64,000 bases of DNA from VAZQ01 sp963721005. GTDB lineage: Bacteria; Pseudomonadota; Alphaproteobacteria; Rhizobiales; Xanthobacteraceae. The stretch spans positions 62,001-126,000 of the forward strand of contig CAVRHR010000001.1 of assembly GCA_963721005.1 (NCBI GenBank), in the 5' to 3' direction. A model generated the notes under the pieces. The model made no database searches and was not told the DNA's origin. It saw nothing but the letters and a program-made list of their open reading frames with translations. A program made the translations under genes and the position numbers. The first letter of the stretch is position 1, and the number at the start of each line of letters is the position of its first letter. Positions 41,869 through 50,531 of this stretch are shown here, one piece after another.

Positions 41869-42377
41869 TGGCGGAAAATCCCGACAACGAGGCACGCGTC
41901 TTTTCTCCCAAGACGCGATTCCAGACCCTGGCACGACGGCCGGGCGGGGTTCCGCGCGGCCGGGCGCTGGAGAATGCCCAGAACAAGGTCGAGGAAGCCA
42001 AGATCGGATTCGACGATTGGCTGGACGCCGAGCTGGCCGAGCTGATCCGCGCGGTCGAGCGTGCCCGGTCGGGCGAGCCGGCCGACGAATGGATCGACAT
42101 CGCTCAATTCCACACCAATCAATTGCGCGACGTCGGAACCACGGTCGGTTTCGAACTTTTGACCTTCATCTCCAGCACCCTGAGCACCATCCTGGACGGC
42201 ATCAAAGCCGGCGCGGAGTGCAATATGGGGTCGCTCACCTGCCACATCGACTCCCTGCTTCTCATCCGTCAAAAGCAATTTCGCAATTTGCGGCCGGATC
42301 AGGTGCCCGAGCTCAGCCGCGGTCTGCACCAGGTCGCCGAAAGCGTGAGCATCGTGCCCAAGAGCGGCGAGAAGTAG
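41868..42377 (+). CDS. Uncharacterised partner of the receiver protein
   Basis: A 169-residue soluble protein that starts within the receiver gene's stop (TGATG). Residues 40-100 are helical and rich in Ala, Glu and Asp (AELAELIRAVERARSG); the middle has FHTNQLRDVGTTVGFELL and the rest is predicted helical. No enzyme motif is seen. The coupling suggests a dedicated partner of the receiver, perhaps a phosphotransfer or motor-binding helper. I do not recognise the family. Confidence 0.75.
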   Translation: MAENPDNEARVFSPKTRFQTLARRPGGVPRGRALENAQNKVEEAKIGFDDWLDAELAELIRAVERARSGEPADEWIDIAQFHTNQLRDVGTTVGFELLTFISSTLSTILDGIKAGAECNMGSLTCHIDSLLLIRQKQFRNLRPDQVPELSRGLHQVAESVSIVPKSGEK

Positions 42378-42459
42378 CTCGGTACGACCGCAGCTCCCGG
42401 TACCCCGGCTTGGCCGGGCCGAAGAGCGCAGGCGCAAGCCTGGCCGCGAGGGATCGCGC

Positions 42460-43149
42460 ATGGATCGCCAGAAATCCGCCCCCTCGAAACCGGGCGACCC
42501 GGACCGTCAGGACCAGGACGTCTTGGACCGTGAGATCTTGGACCGTGAGATGATGACGCGCGCCATCGCGGTCGCGGTGCGCTCGGGCGAGCAAGGCGAG
42601 TACCCCTATGGGGTCGTGATCTGCCGTGGCGGCGAGGTGGTCGCCGAGTCGACCAACCGGGTGGCGCACGAACGCGACGTGACGCGGCATGCCGAGGTGG
42701 TGGCCATCTCGCAGGCCCAGAGGGCGCTCGGAACCGTCAGCCTCGACGACTGCGAGATCTACGTGAGCGCGGAGCCATGCGTCTATTGCTCCTACGCGAT
42801 CCGCGAGAGCCGGATGCGCCGGGTGGTCTACGCGCTGCGCTCGCCGCACATGGGCGGCGTCTCGAAATGGAACGTGCTGACCGACGGGGACCTGTCCGCC
42901 ACGATGCCGGAGGTGTTCGATCCGCCGCCCGAGATCGTCGGCGGCTTCATGGCGCAGGAGGCCGAGCGGGCTCTGCTCAAATGGAATCCGCTGGTCTTCG
43001 GGGTCATCCTGGAGCGCGGCCTGATCGTCGCGGGCGCGCTCGAGACGGTGCGCACGCGCAAGCCGGCTTCCGGCCCGGCGGAGAAGCTGATGCGGCGAAT
43101 GACGAAGTTCCTGCGCCGCGCCGTTTTCGACCGGTTCGGGCGCAGCTAG
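42460..43149 (+). CDS. Nucleoside/nucleobase deaminase family protein
   Basis: A 229-residue zinc-dependent deaminase of the cytidine/guanine/tRNA-adenosine group. HAEVVAIS (about residues 77-84) carries the zinc histidine and catalytic glutamate; PCVYCSYAI holds the two zinc cysteines. The long C-terminal part (about residues 140-229) is not usual for TadA or guanine deaminase, so the substrate is uncertain. The first 30 residues are charged and low complexity and contain an exact 15-base tandem repeat (42522-42551) encoding LDREI/LDREM. Translation could instead start at ATG 42550. Confidence 0.82.
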   Translation: MDRQKSAPSKPGDPDRQDQDVLDREILDREMMTRAIAVAVRSGEQGEYPYGVVICRGGEVVAESTNRVAHERDVTRHAEVVAISQAQRALGTVSLDDCEIYVSAEPCVYCSYAIRESRMRRVVYALRSPHMGGVSKWNVLTDGDLSATMPEVFDPPPEIVGGFMAQEAERALLKWNPLVFGVILERGLIVAGALETVRTRKPASGPAEKLMRRMTKFLRRAVFDRFGRS

Positions 43150-43492
43150 GCGGCGCTGCCTGCAAAAAAATGCCCCGGCGATGAGACCAGGGCTCGGGTT
43201 CCGGACTGGAGCGACCGAAGTCGCACTCGGTCGTTCGGCCCGAAAGGGAGAGAGACTCAATAGCAATAAGAACTCAATAGCGATAAAACGACATGCCGGC
43301 GGGCATCGGCTTTGATCGAGATCAACTCGATCGGATAAATTCAATTCCTATCGGGTCCGACCGCGATATCGTCCGGTAGGCGACACGGGCTGTTTGCTCG
43401 CGATGCGAGCAGATTTTTTGAGTTTGCTTCGGGCGATTTTCGGATTAGACACGATGCGTCGGAGGTTTCCCAAGAAAACAAGAAAGGGTGCC
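43150..43492. other. Intergenic region before the zinc-ribbon gene
   Basis: About 340 bases. A run of seven A at 43165-43171 follows the deaminase stop, and an imperfect direct repeat ACTCAATAGC(A/G)ATAA occurs near 43255-43286. TTGCTT near 43426 and TAGACA near 43446 are possible promoter elements for the next gene. No gene was recognised. Confidence 0.4.
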
Positions 43493-43684
43493 ATGCCCTT
43501 CACATTCACCTGCAACGGCAAATGCGCGAAGTGCGGCCACGAAGGCTTCACCAGCTCCCATCATCCCGCGGACTATGCGCCCGTGACATGCCTGGGTTGC
43601 GGGCACGTCACGACGGTCAACAACGCCATCCGCACCTACAAGGCCGCCGATCCCGGAACCGGGCCTTACCTCAATCGCGAGTGA
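43493..43684 (+). CDS. Small zinc-ribbon protein
   Basis: A 63-residue protein with two Cys-x2-Cys pairs, CAKCGH and CLGCGH, spaced for a single zinc ribbon. Intervening residues are EGFTSSHHPADYAPVT. ATG 43493 is preferred because the open frame upstream to 43394 is basic and unconserved and a purine-rich AAGAAAGGG lies just before it. The function is unknown; single zinc ribbons of this size often bind nucleic acid or protein partners. Confidence 0.7.
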   Translation: MPFTFTCNGKCAKCGHEGFTSSHHPADYAPVTCLGCGHVTTVNNAIRTYKAADPGTGPYLNRE

Positions 43685-43724
43685 GCAAGAGAGCAGTTTC
43701 TGCTGATGGTGTACGCGAAAGCGC

Positions 43725-44603
43725 CTAGAAATCCGGCCGGTCCGCCTGTGGCATCGGGTCGAGCCCGTGGTGGAAATAATCCTCGTTGTTCTCGGCGCAG
43801 GCCATCTCGATCATCGGGCCCTGATCGACCATCCGGTAGCGCTGGAGCGCGTTCCAGGGCGTCGTGAAGGCGCCGGGATCCTCGACGCGGACATTCACCT
43901 CCAGGGTCTTGCCGGCATCGATCATGCGGAAGCGCTCGACCACGTGCAGCTCTGCGGTATGCGGGGTCTGGTAATTGTCGACGAACGTTCTGGTGGAGAG
44001 CCCGATCGTATCGACCACCAGCGTATCGCCCTCATAGCGGCCGACCGATTCCCCGAACCAGGAGGGCTCGGGCGCCGCTGAATGCGGCACGTCCAGATAG
44101 ACATGGCGCACCTGATGGTCCTGCATCCAGATCATCACCACCTCATGCGGGGTCTGGATGAAATAGATCGGCGTTGCCGGCAGGATCAGGAAGGCGGGAA
44201 CGCCGACCGGCCAGCATCTCTCCTTGGGAATCGACACCACCTGGCCGGACAGGACTCGCTCATTGATCTTTCTGAGCTGCTCGCGCGCCCACGGCTGCAG
44301 GATCGGATTGCTCAGCTCTGCGACGCGGAACATCGGGTTGGGATTGTTGCGATTCTTGTAGAAGCTGACATAGGGTCGCGCCGGATCGGACAGGACCGGG
44401 CCGGGTCCGCTCGGCGGCGGGATGAACTCGTCATCCAGCGCGAGCCAGCCGGTAGAGCTGTTGGGCGCGAAATTGGGCACGGCTGTCTCGGCGCTGAAGA
44501 CGGTGCCCGATGCCGTACAGGCGCAAACGAGCGCGGCCAGCATGCCGCCGATGCGCACAACGCCCTGGGCTCGTTTCGGCACGGGCGACACCTGATATTT
44601 CAC
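43725..44603 (-). CDS. Secreted protein, divergent member of the YPDLKGQW superfamily
   Basis: A 292-residue exported protein with a signal peptide (IGGMLAALVCACTASGTVFSAE). It shares the superfamily plan with the other paralogs but in the form common in Acidobacteria and other soil bacteria: CWPVGVPAF, YFIQTPHEVVMIW, then GRYEGDTLVVDTIGL, PHTAELHVVERFR, VEDPGAFTTPWNALQRY and ACAENN. No enzymatic motif is known. GTG 44603 with GGGAGGGG immediately upstream is the likely start; a TTG at 44627 is in frame. It is the most divergent of the seven copies and lies alone. Confidence 0.75.
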   Translation of the reverse strand: MKYQVSPVPKRAQGVVRIGGMLAALVCACTASGTVFSAETAVPNFAPNSSTGWLALDDEFIPPPSGPGPVLSDPARPYVSFYKNRNNPNPMFRVAELSNPILQPWAREQLRKINERVLSGQVVSIPKERCWPVGVPAFLILPATPIYFIQTPHEVVMIWMQDHQVRHVYLDVPHSAAPEPSWFGESVGRYEGDTLVVDTIGLSTRTFVDNYQTPHTAELHVVERFRMIDAGKTLEVNVRVEDPGAFTTPWNALQRYRMVDQGPMIEMACAENNEDYFHHGLDPMPQADRPDF

Positions 44604-44683
44604 CTGCCCCCTCCCGAGCCCGCGCAATCGCGGCCGCTACCATAACGGCTCCGCGCCGCGACATCCATTCTGCAATGAATGGT

Positions 44684-44712
44684 GGAGCCCCGACCGTGAA
44701 CGCCGGGGCTCC
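44684..44712 (-). terminator. Hairpin after the histidine-rich secreted protein gene
   Basis: GGAGCCCCG pairs with CGGGGCTCC across an 11-base loop, 13 bases past the stop of the His/Trp-rich gene. No T run follows, so its strength as an intrinsic terminator is doubtful. Confidence 0.4.
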
Positions 44713-44724
44713 GGTCAGCGGGCC

Positions 44725-45111
44725 TCATTTCGTTCCCGGGGTCGCTCCCTGCGGCTGCGATTCCGCCTGCTCGCCGGTGCAACGGTCCTTGAACAGCGCA
44801 TCGCCGTCAGGCAGCTCACGTTTGCTCAGGCAGCTGCCGCCCGGCGCGCTGGCCGGAGTCGAGGTCACGACTGGAGCGCCCGACACGACCGTCGGAGCGA
44901 AGCCGCCGAACCGGTAATGCGGGTGCCAACGGCACCAGCCGAAGCAGCCCGGATGCGGGGGCCACCAGTGCAGGTGAGCGAAGCCCACATGGAAATGGCC
45001 CCAGCCGGGGTGGAAGACGCCGAAGTGGGCGGAGGCGCTGGTGGGAGCGAGCGCCGAGGTGGCGAGTGCAGAGATCGCCGCGAGGGCGAGCATGGATTTA
45101 CGGATCGACAT
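44725..45111 (-). CDS. Small exported His/Trp-rich protein
   Basis: A 128-residue protein with a Sec signal peptide ending in SAS-AHFG. The mature N-terminus is unusually rich in His, Trp, Phe and Gly (HFGVFHPGWGHFHVGFAHLH, then WWPPHPGCFGWCRWHPHYRFG). The C-terminal part has SCLSKRELPDGDALFKDRC, which pairs two cysteines and resembles a segment seen in many small secreted Bradyrhizobium proteins. The histidine cluster suggests metal binding at the cell surface; no family function is known. Confidence 0.75.
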   Translation of the reverse strand: MSIRKSMLALAAISALATSALAPTSASAHFGVFHPGWGHFHVGFAHLHWWPPHPGCFGWCRWHPHYRFGGFAPTVVSGAPVVTSTPASAPGGSCLSKRELPDGDALFKDRCTGEQAESQPQGATPGTK

Positions 45112-45302
45112 GAATTACTCCTGTTTTCGAATTTGCGTTCTCCATCCGGCGATTGGTCGAGAAGGCCGGCCGCGAAGTTCGCGAAATCGCCGGCTGCCAT
45201 GCCGCAATCAATCAATCTGTGTCGGCCATCACAGAATTCGTCGCGGCGGCCGGGTCGGCGACGCGACCGACGCGTCCCGGCCACGATGCCCGGCCGTACC
45301 AG

Positions 45303-46838
45303 CTAATGCGCCGGGGCCGGCGGCGCGGCCGGCGCCACGGGTTTGCCGCGCGCCACCCCGATAACGAAAACCAGCGGGATGCTGGCCAGCGTGAGATACA
45401 TCAGCAGCTTGAAATCATTGGCATAGGCGATGATCGTGGCCTGCTGGGTCAACAGGCGCTCCATCATGGCACGGCCGAGCTCGGTGCCGGGATCGAGCAT
45501 GGCGGCATCGGGCATCGACAAGGCGTCGTTGAAGGGCGTGGCGAATTCCGACAGGCGAGCATGCATGCCGCTGGTGGTAGAGGAGAGCTGTGCGATCACC
45601 ACCGAGATGCCGACCGAGCTGCCGAGATTGCGCACCAGCGTCAGGATGGCGGTTCCGTCGGTGCGCAAATGCCCCGGCAGTGTCGCAAACGCGACGGTGC
45701 TCAACGGAACGAAGACGAGGCCCAAGCCGAACCCTTGGACCACGCTCACCACCACGATCGCGTGCGGGGAGGTCTGGTCGGTGAAGTCGACCATCTGGCT
45801 GAGCGTGAAGACCGTGAGCAGCATCCCGGCCAGCACCAGATAGCGCGGCTCGACGAGCTTCATCAGACGCCCCACGATCATCATGGCGATCAGGGTCCCG
45901 ACCCCGCGGGCGGCAAGCAGGAAGCCGGCCGTGAGGATTGGATAGCCCAGCACGTTCTGCATGAACGGCGTCACCAGCGCCATGGTGCCGAACAGCACCA
46001 GCCCGATGATGACCATGAACAGGCAACCACCCACGTAGTTGCGATCCTTGAAGATGTCGAAGCGAACGAACGGCGTGTCGGTAGTCAGCGAATGCGCCAG
46101 GAAAAAGTAGAAGCCGACCGCCGACACGATGGTCTCGACGATGATCTCGGGGGATTCGAACCAGCCCAGTTGCTCGCCGCGGTCGAGCATCAGCTGCATC
46201 GAGCCGATCCCGACCGCCAGCGCCAGGAACCCGAACCAGTCGAACCGCAGCTGCTTCTGCTGCGGGGTCTCGTCCATGAACAGCATGAGTCCGATCACGG
46301 TGACGATCCCGACCGGCAGATTGATGAAGAACACCCAGTGCCAACTGTAGTTGTCGGTGAGCCAGGCGCCGAGCGTCGGGCCCATGATGGGACCCAGCAT
46401 CACCCCGATGCCCCAGATCGCCATGGCCGAGCCGCGCTCGGCCGCCGAATACGAATCGAGCATGACCGATTGCGACAACGGCACCAGAGCGGCGCCGAAC
46501 ACGCCCTGCAGCAGGCGGAACGCCACCATCTCGCCGATGTTGCCGGCGAGTCCGCACAGCATCGAGGCGACCGTGAAGCCGGCGGTGCAGACGATGAACA
46601 GCTTCTTGCGCCCGAAGCGGTCCGCGATCCAGCCGATCGGGGCCGTCATGATGGCGGAGGCTACGATATAGGAGGTCAGCACCCAGTTGATCTGGTCGAG
46701 CGAGGCCGACAGGCTGCCCTGCATGTAGGGCAGCGCCACATTGGCGATGGTGGTATCGAGCGCCTGCATGATGGTCGCCGCCATGGCGCAGACGGTGACC
46801 AGCGAACGCTGCCAGCGCGAGGCGCGCCCGGGATTCAC
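45303..46838 (-). CDS. emrB: DHA2-family MFS drug efflux permease (EmrB/QacA type)
   Basis: A 511-residue inner-membrane antiporter with about 14 helices. Motif A is WIADRFGRKKLFIV and motif C-like GIGVMLGPIMGPTLGAWL is present; LDTTIANVALPYMQG opens helix 1 as in EmrB. With EmrA and an outer-membrane channel it would expel hydrophobic toxins across the envelope. No outer-membrane factor gene is in the window. The start is GTG 46838, which overlaps the emrA stop in GTGA; the frame is open further upstream but over emrA. Confidence 0.9.
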   Translation of the reverse strand: MNPGRASRWQRSLVTVCAMAATIMQALDTTIANVALPYMQGSLSASLDQINWVLTSYIVASAIMTAPIGWIADRFGRKKLFIVCTAGFTVASMLCGLAGNIGEMVAFRLLQGVFGAALVPLSQSVMLDSYSAAERGSAMAIWGIGVMLGPIMGPTLGAWLTDNYSWHWVFFINLPVGIVTVIGLMLFMDETPQQKQLRFDWFGFLALAVGIGSMQLMLDRGEQLGWFESPEIIVETIVSAVGFYFFLAHSLTTDTPFVRFDIFKDRNYVGGCLFMVIIGLVLFGTMALVTPFMQNVLGYPILTAGFLLAARGVGTLIAMMIVGRLMKLVEPRYLVLAGMLLTVFTLSQMVDFTDQTSPHAIVVVSVVQGFGLGLVFVPLSTVAFATLPGHLRTDGTAILTLVRNLGSSVGISVVIAQLSSTTSGMHARLSEFATPFNDALSMPDAAMLDPGTELGRAMMERLLTQQATIIAYANDFKLLMYLTLASIPLVFVIGVARGKPVAPAAPPAPAH

Positions 46839-47971
46839 GGCGGCGCGACCGTCGATGCGGCGCCGGCCCACCCGAGCAGCGACCACAGCGAGCGCCGGTG
46901 ACCGGTGTCGATATCGACCGTCACGCTCATGCCGGCGCGCAGCAGGCTCATGTCCTGCCCGGAATCGAAGGCGATGCGCACCGGCACGCGCTGCACCACC
47001 TTCACCCAATTGCCGACCGCATTCTGCGGCGGCAGGATTGCGAATTGCGCCCCGGTGCCGGGACTGATCGAGCTCACGGTGCCGCGGAACGCATGATCCG
47101 GGAACGCATCGACGTCGATCGCGACCTTCTGGCCGACCCGCAGATTGGTGAGGTCGGTCTCCTTCGGATTGGCATCGACCCAGGGCGCGCCGTCATCGAT
47201 GACGCTCAGGATCGGGGTGCCGGCGGTGACGAAGCGGCCGAGCTGGATATTGTCGACCTGGGTGGCGGTGCCGCCGATCGGCGCCTTGAGCGCGGTGTGG
47301 TCGAGGTCGCGCTCGGCCTGCTCCAGCACCGCCTTGGCCTGCTGGTAGGGCGGATACTGCTCGATCGGCAGATCGGGATTGCCGAGCAGCGCATTGAGGG
47401 TCGTCGCCTGCTGCTGGGCCGCCAGCTGCGCCTGCAGCTGCGCAGTGACGGTCGCCGATAGCGAAGTGTCCAGATCGGCCTGGGAGCCGCTGTTGCGGGC
47501 CAGCAGCGTGGTCTTGCGCTCGACGTCCTTCTGCTTGAGCGCGACATTCTGCTGGGCAAGCTCGACCAGCCGGTCGAGGGACTTCAGGTTGCTCTTCATA
47601 TTGTTGAAATCGGTGCGCACGCTGTCGAGCTTGCTCTGCGCCTGGCTCCGCGCGAGGCGGAACGGCGTCGGATCGATGTCGAGCAGCACGTCGCCGGCCG
47701 CGACCCGCGCGCCCTCCGTGACCCGGATCGCGGACACCTTGCCCGAGATGTCGGGCGTCACCAGGACCTTCTGGGCCCCCACATAGGCGTTGTCGGTGGA
47801 GACCGTGCGGCCGCCGGCCAGATAGAAGGCGAGCCCGGCGACGAGCGCCAGCAACGGAACGATGACCAGCAGAATGAGCCGCAGGCGATCGCGCAAGCGG
47901 CGTCCGAGCGATGCCTCGCGCACCCCTGCGACGCCCTCCGGCTCGCGGAACTTGAGCACCGTGTCGGTCAT
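46835..47971 (-). CDS. emrA: HlyD-family membrane fusion protein (EmrA type)
   Basis: A 378-residue periplasmic adaptor anchored by one N-terminal helix (LILLVIVPLLALVAGLAFYL). The lipoyl halves are VSTDNAYVGAQKVLVTPDISG and LKAPIGGTATQVDNIQLG, separated by a coiled coil (about residues 100-210) rich in Gln, Leu and Ala. It links EmrB to an outer-membrane channel. Start ATG 47971 overlaps the marR stop in ATGA, so the three genes form one transcript. Confidence 0.9.
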   Translation of the reverse strand: MTDTVLKFREPEGVAGVREASLGRRLRDRLRLILLVIVPLLALVAGLAFYLAGGRTVSTDNAYVGAQKVLVTPDISGKVSAIRVTEGARVAAGDVLLDIDPTPFRLARSQAQSKLDSVRTDFNNMKSNLKSLDRLVELAQQNVALKQKDVERKTTLLARNSGSQADLDTSLSATVTAQLQAQLAAQQQATTLNALLGNPDLPIEQYPPYQQAKAVLEQAERDLDHTALKAPIGGTATQVDNIQLGRFVTAGTPILSVIDDGAPWVDANPKETDLTNLRVGQKVAIDVDAFPDHAFRGTVSSISPGTGAQFAILPPQNAVGNWVKVVQRVPVRIAFDSGQDMSLLRAGMSVTVDIDTGHRRSLWSLLGWAGAASTVAPP

Positions 47972-48444
47972 GGTTCGGCTCCGGTATCGGTGCGGGCTTT
48001 GCGCGAAATCACCTGCCGCAGGTTCTCCTTGGCGATCGAAAGATTGGCCAGCATCAGCTTGACGGTGGGGCGGTCGATCCCGGCGAGCGCGGTCGACATC
48101 AGCTCCTCGGCGAGCGCGCCGAGGCGCTCCAGCAGCGGCCGCGCCGCCGGCGTCAGGAACAGCCGCTTGGCCCGCCGATCGTGCGGATCGGGACGCCGCT
48201 CGATCAGCCCGCTGTCGCCCAGCCGGTCGAGCAGGCGCGTGAGCGTGATCGGCTGCAGGTCGAGCATCTCGGCCAGCTCCGACTGCTTGAGACCTTCCTG
48301 GCGGTCGAGCCGCGCCATCACGGCCCACTGCGCCCGCGTGATGCCGAACGCGGCCGCCCGGTGGTCCGCATAGGTCCGCAGCAGGCGCGCCACATCGTTG
48401 AGCGTGAAGGCGAATTCCCGGTTGGGCGTGATCCTGGTGGCCAT
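47968..48444 (-). CDS. MarR family transcriptional regulator of the efflux operon
   Basis: A 158-residue winged-helix regulator. The recognition region is LKQSELAEMLDLQPITLTRLLDRL (in two parts: KQSELAEMLDLQ and ITLTRLLDRLGDSG), with the wing DPHDRRAKRLFLT. It is first in the operon with emrA and emrB and most likely represses it through the palindrome at 48474-48487, with relief by the efflux substrate. GGAG is not obvious at the start, but CATGGGAGCG places a purine run close by. Confidence 0.9.
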   Translation of the reverse strand: MATRITPNREFAFTLNDVARLLRTYADHRAAAFGITRAQWAVMARLDRQEGLKQSELAEMLDLQPITLTRLLDRLGDSGLIERRPDPHDRRAKRLFLTPAARPLLERLGALAEELMSTALAGIDRPTVKLMLANLSIAKENLRQVISRKARTDTGAEP

Positions 48445-48470
48445 GGGAGCGGTTATCCTGCGTGACGTAT

Positions 48471-48487
48471 ATTATAAGCATGCTTAT
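48471..48487 (-). promoter_or_regulatory. MarR-type operator overlapping the -10 of the efflux operon
   Basis: ATAAGCATGCTTAT at 48474-48487 is a perfect 14-base palindrome. The minus strand reads TATAAT at 48476-48471, an ideal -10 box about 30 bases before the marR ATG, so a bound repressor would block the promoter. Confidence 0.7.
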
Positions 48488-48598
48488 GAATTGCGCCTAT
48501 GTGGCGGCCAAAGCCCAGCAATGCAGCCGGCGCATGGGAGGCGGCGACGCGGGGGTCCTGACCCCCGGTCTGGCCACGCCGCGCGCTCCGGACGACGC

Positions 48599-49114
48599 TT
48601 ATCGGACTTGATGCAAGGTCCGCGCGATGCGCGCCGCGATCGGATCGTACGCGGCCTTGGCGTCGCGCCCATAAGTGATCACGAACGCGTGGATGAGATC
48701 GGCGTCTTTGCGTTTGGTGAAGATATATTTCTCGTAGAAGATCGAAGCGCCCCGATAGCCGGAGAGCACCAGCCAATTGCCTCCGCTCGCCCGCAAGGTG
48801 ACCTCGCGGTAATCCGAGCTGCCGCTGCGCAGGAACGCTTCATGGGTCGCGGGCGTATCATCGTCGACATTCAAGCTGGCAAAGATCGCCAGTGTGGCGC
48901 CATCCTTGGCCGTGAAGCTCTGCCCGTCGCCGTTCGCCGGCGGATTTTCGGGATGGAACCGATCGGCCGGATATTCGGCGGCGGTGCCATAGCGGGCGTT
49001 GAGGTAGAGCTTCCAGGTTTCCGCCGAACCTTCCCGGGCCGAAGCGACCAGCAACAATCCGGCCAGCAGCGCTGACAGGGAGGCGGCAGGAAATTCGATG
49101 ATGCGGGCCTGCAT
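48599..49114 (-). CDS. Exported protein of unknown function
   Basis: A 171-residue protein with a signal peptide (LSALLAGLLLVASAREGSAE). The mature part starts WKLYLNARYGTAAEYPADRF and has NGDGQSFTAKDGATLAIF, SNVD-like LNVDDDTP and a FVITYGRDAKAAYDPIAARI ending. This arrangement resembles a family of small exported proteins in Rhizobiales, with no known function. It lies downstream of marR on the same strand. Confidence 0.7.
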   Translation of the reverse strand: MQARIIEFPAASLSALLAGLLLVASAREGSAETWKLYLNARYGTAAEYPADRFHPENPPANGDGQSFTAKDGATLAIFASLNVDDDTPATHEAFLRSGSSDYREVTLRASGGNWLVLSGYRGASIFYEKYIFTKRKDADLIHAFVITYGRDAKAAYDPIAARIARTLHQVR

Positions 49115-49221
49115 GGTCGTCGTCCAGAAGGTGGGTCACCAAACCACGGCCGCTAGGCTCGGCGCAACTGGCTTCACCCTCGGCGGCCCGGCTCGGAAAG
49201 ATCAAGGCGCGGCCGCACGGG

Positions 49222-49506
49222 TCACGCCCCGGCCGCGCGGTCGTCCGTCCACTGGCCGGCGGTTTCAGTGCCATCGGCCGTCACCGCCACTCCGGGTCCG
49301 TGCCGCTTGCCCTGGCGCCACTCGCCTTCGTGGCGCGCACCGCTCGCGATCCAGCTGGCCGCGCCGTCGTCGCGCACTTGCGTGGCAGGCGCCAGCGAGC
49401 CGTCGAGCACGGCCGACAGCAGATCGATCGGATAGGCGATCTTGGCCGTGGATCGGCCCGCCGTGACATACCAGATCGGCAGAAAGGGCGCGCGGTCGCT
49501 TGCCAA
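49222..49506 (-). CDS. Small GYF/MORN-like protein
   Basis: A 94-residue protein with two small modules. WYVTAGRSTAKIAYPIDLLSAV resembles a GYF_2 domain, and HEGEWRQGKRHGPGVAVTADG followed by QWTDD looks like one and a half MORN repeats. No ATG is available; TTG 49506 is the only start in the open frame, which begins just downstream of an in-frame stop. It may therefore be a fragment. MORN repeats usually mediate membrane or protein contacts. Confidence 0.5.
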   Translation of the reverse strand: MASDRAPFLPIWYVTAGRSTAKIAYPIDLLSAVLDGSLAPATQVRDDGAASWIASGARHEGEWRQGKRHGPGVAVTADGTETAGQWTDDRAAGA

Positions 49507-49664
49507 TGTCGGGAAAACCTTATCGGATGCCGCCTACGGCACCATGATGAGGGGAAGACCTTAGGCGCCCGCCGACGATGGCCTGCGCCGCCGCATCGGC
49601 GAATTCAATCAAGCACGAAAAATCGACGGCCGCCGGTCGGCCGATCGACACGAGGAGGGTAGAC

Positions 49665-50498
49665 ATGGCGACTGGATTCTCCGCCGGAGCGCTCGCGCTC
49701 GCGGCAGCGCTGCTGACGACATTCTCCGGCGCTCGGGCTTTCGACGACGCCAAGTACCCGGATCTCAAAGGGGCGTGGGATCGCACGACCTTTCCGCGCT
49801 GGGTCCTGCCGGGCGACAAGCCGGCTCCGCTGACCGCGGAGTATCAGGCGGTCTACGATGCCAACCTTGCGGCCCAGGCCCGCGGCGAGCCGGGCGACTC
49901 GCCGCAATGGTACTGCCTGCCGCAAGGCATGCCGATGATGATGAGCGCCTTCGATCCGATGGAGTTCGTGGTCACGCCGGACATCACCTACGTGCTGATC
50001 AGCCACGTCAACGATTCCTATCGGCGCATCTATACCGACGGCCGCGATTGGCCCAAGCAGATCGAGCCGACCTTTGCGGGCTACTCGATCGGCAAGTGGG
50101 TCGAGCCGGACGGCGAGGGACGCTTCCGCGCGCTGGAGATCGAGACCCGCGGCCTCAAGAATCCGCGCACCTACGACGCTAGCGGGTTGCCGTTCCACAA
50201 GGACGGCCAGAGCGTCATCAAGGAGCGGATTTACCTCGACAAGGCCGACCGGAACTTCCTCTACAACGAGATCACCGTGATCGACCACGCATTGACGGGC
50301 CCCTGGACCGTCACCAAGAAATATCGCCGCCTCCCGGCGCAACCGCCGGAATGGCGGACGCAGGTTTGCGCCGAGGCCAACTCCTACGTTCGCATCCATG
50401 ACGAGGCATATTTCCTCAGCTCCGACGGTTATCTGATGCCCATGAAGAGGGATCAGGCGCCGCCCGATCTGCGCTACTTCAACCAGCCCAGGAAGTGA
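49665..50498 (+). CDS. Secreted protein of the YPDLKGQW paralog family (copy 3)
   Basis: A 277-residue exported paralog. The signal peptide ends at ARAFDDAKYPDLKGAW. Landmarks: CLPQGMPMMMSAFDPMEF, RRIYTDGRDWP, FAGYSIGKW, LEIETRGLKNPR, DASGLPFHKDGQSVIKERI, VIDHALTGPW and the terminal APPDLRYFNQPRK. GAGGAG at 49652-49657 sets the ATG at 49665; 29 extra codons are open upstream. It stands alone between two unrelated minus-strand genes. Confidence 0.83.
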   Translation: MATGFSAGALALAAALLTTFSGARAFDDAKYPDLKGAWDRTTFPRWVLPGDKPAPLTAEYQAVYDANLAAQARGEPGDSPQWYCLPQGMPMMMSAFDPMEFVVTPDITYVLISHVNDSYRRIYTDGRDWPKQIEPTFAGYSIGKWVEPDGEGRFRALEIETRGLKNPRTYDASGLPFHKDGQSVIKERIYLDKADRNFLYNEITVIDHALTGPWTVTKKYRRLPAQPPEWRTQVCAEANSYVRIHDEAYFLSSDGYLMPMKRDQAPPDLRYFNQPRK

Positions 50499-50531
50499 GA
50501 ACGCAAGGTCGTCGGCAACAGGATCGGGCGA

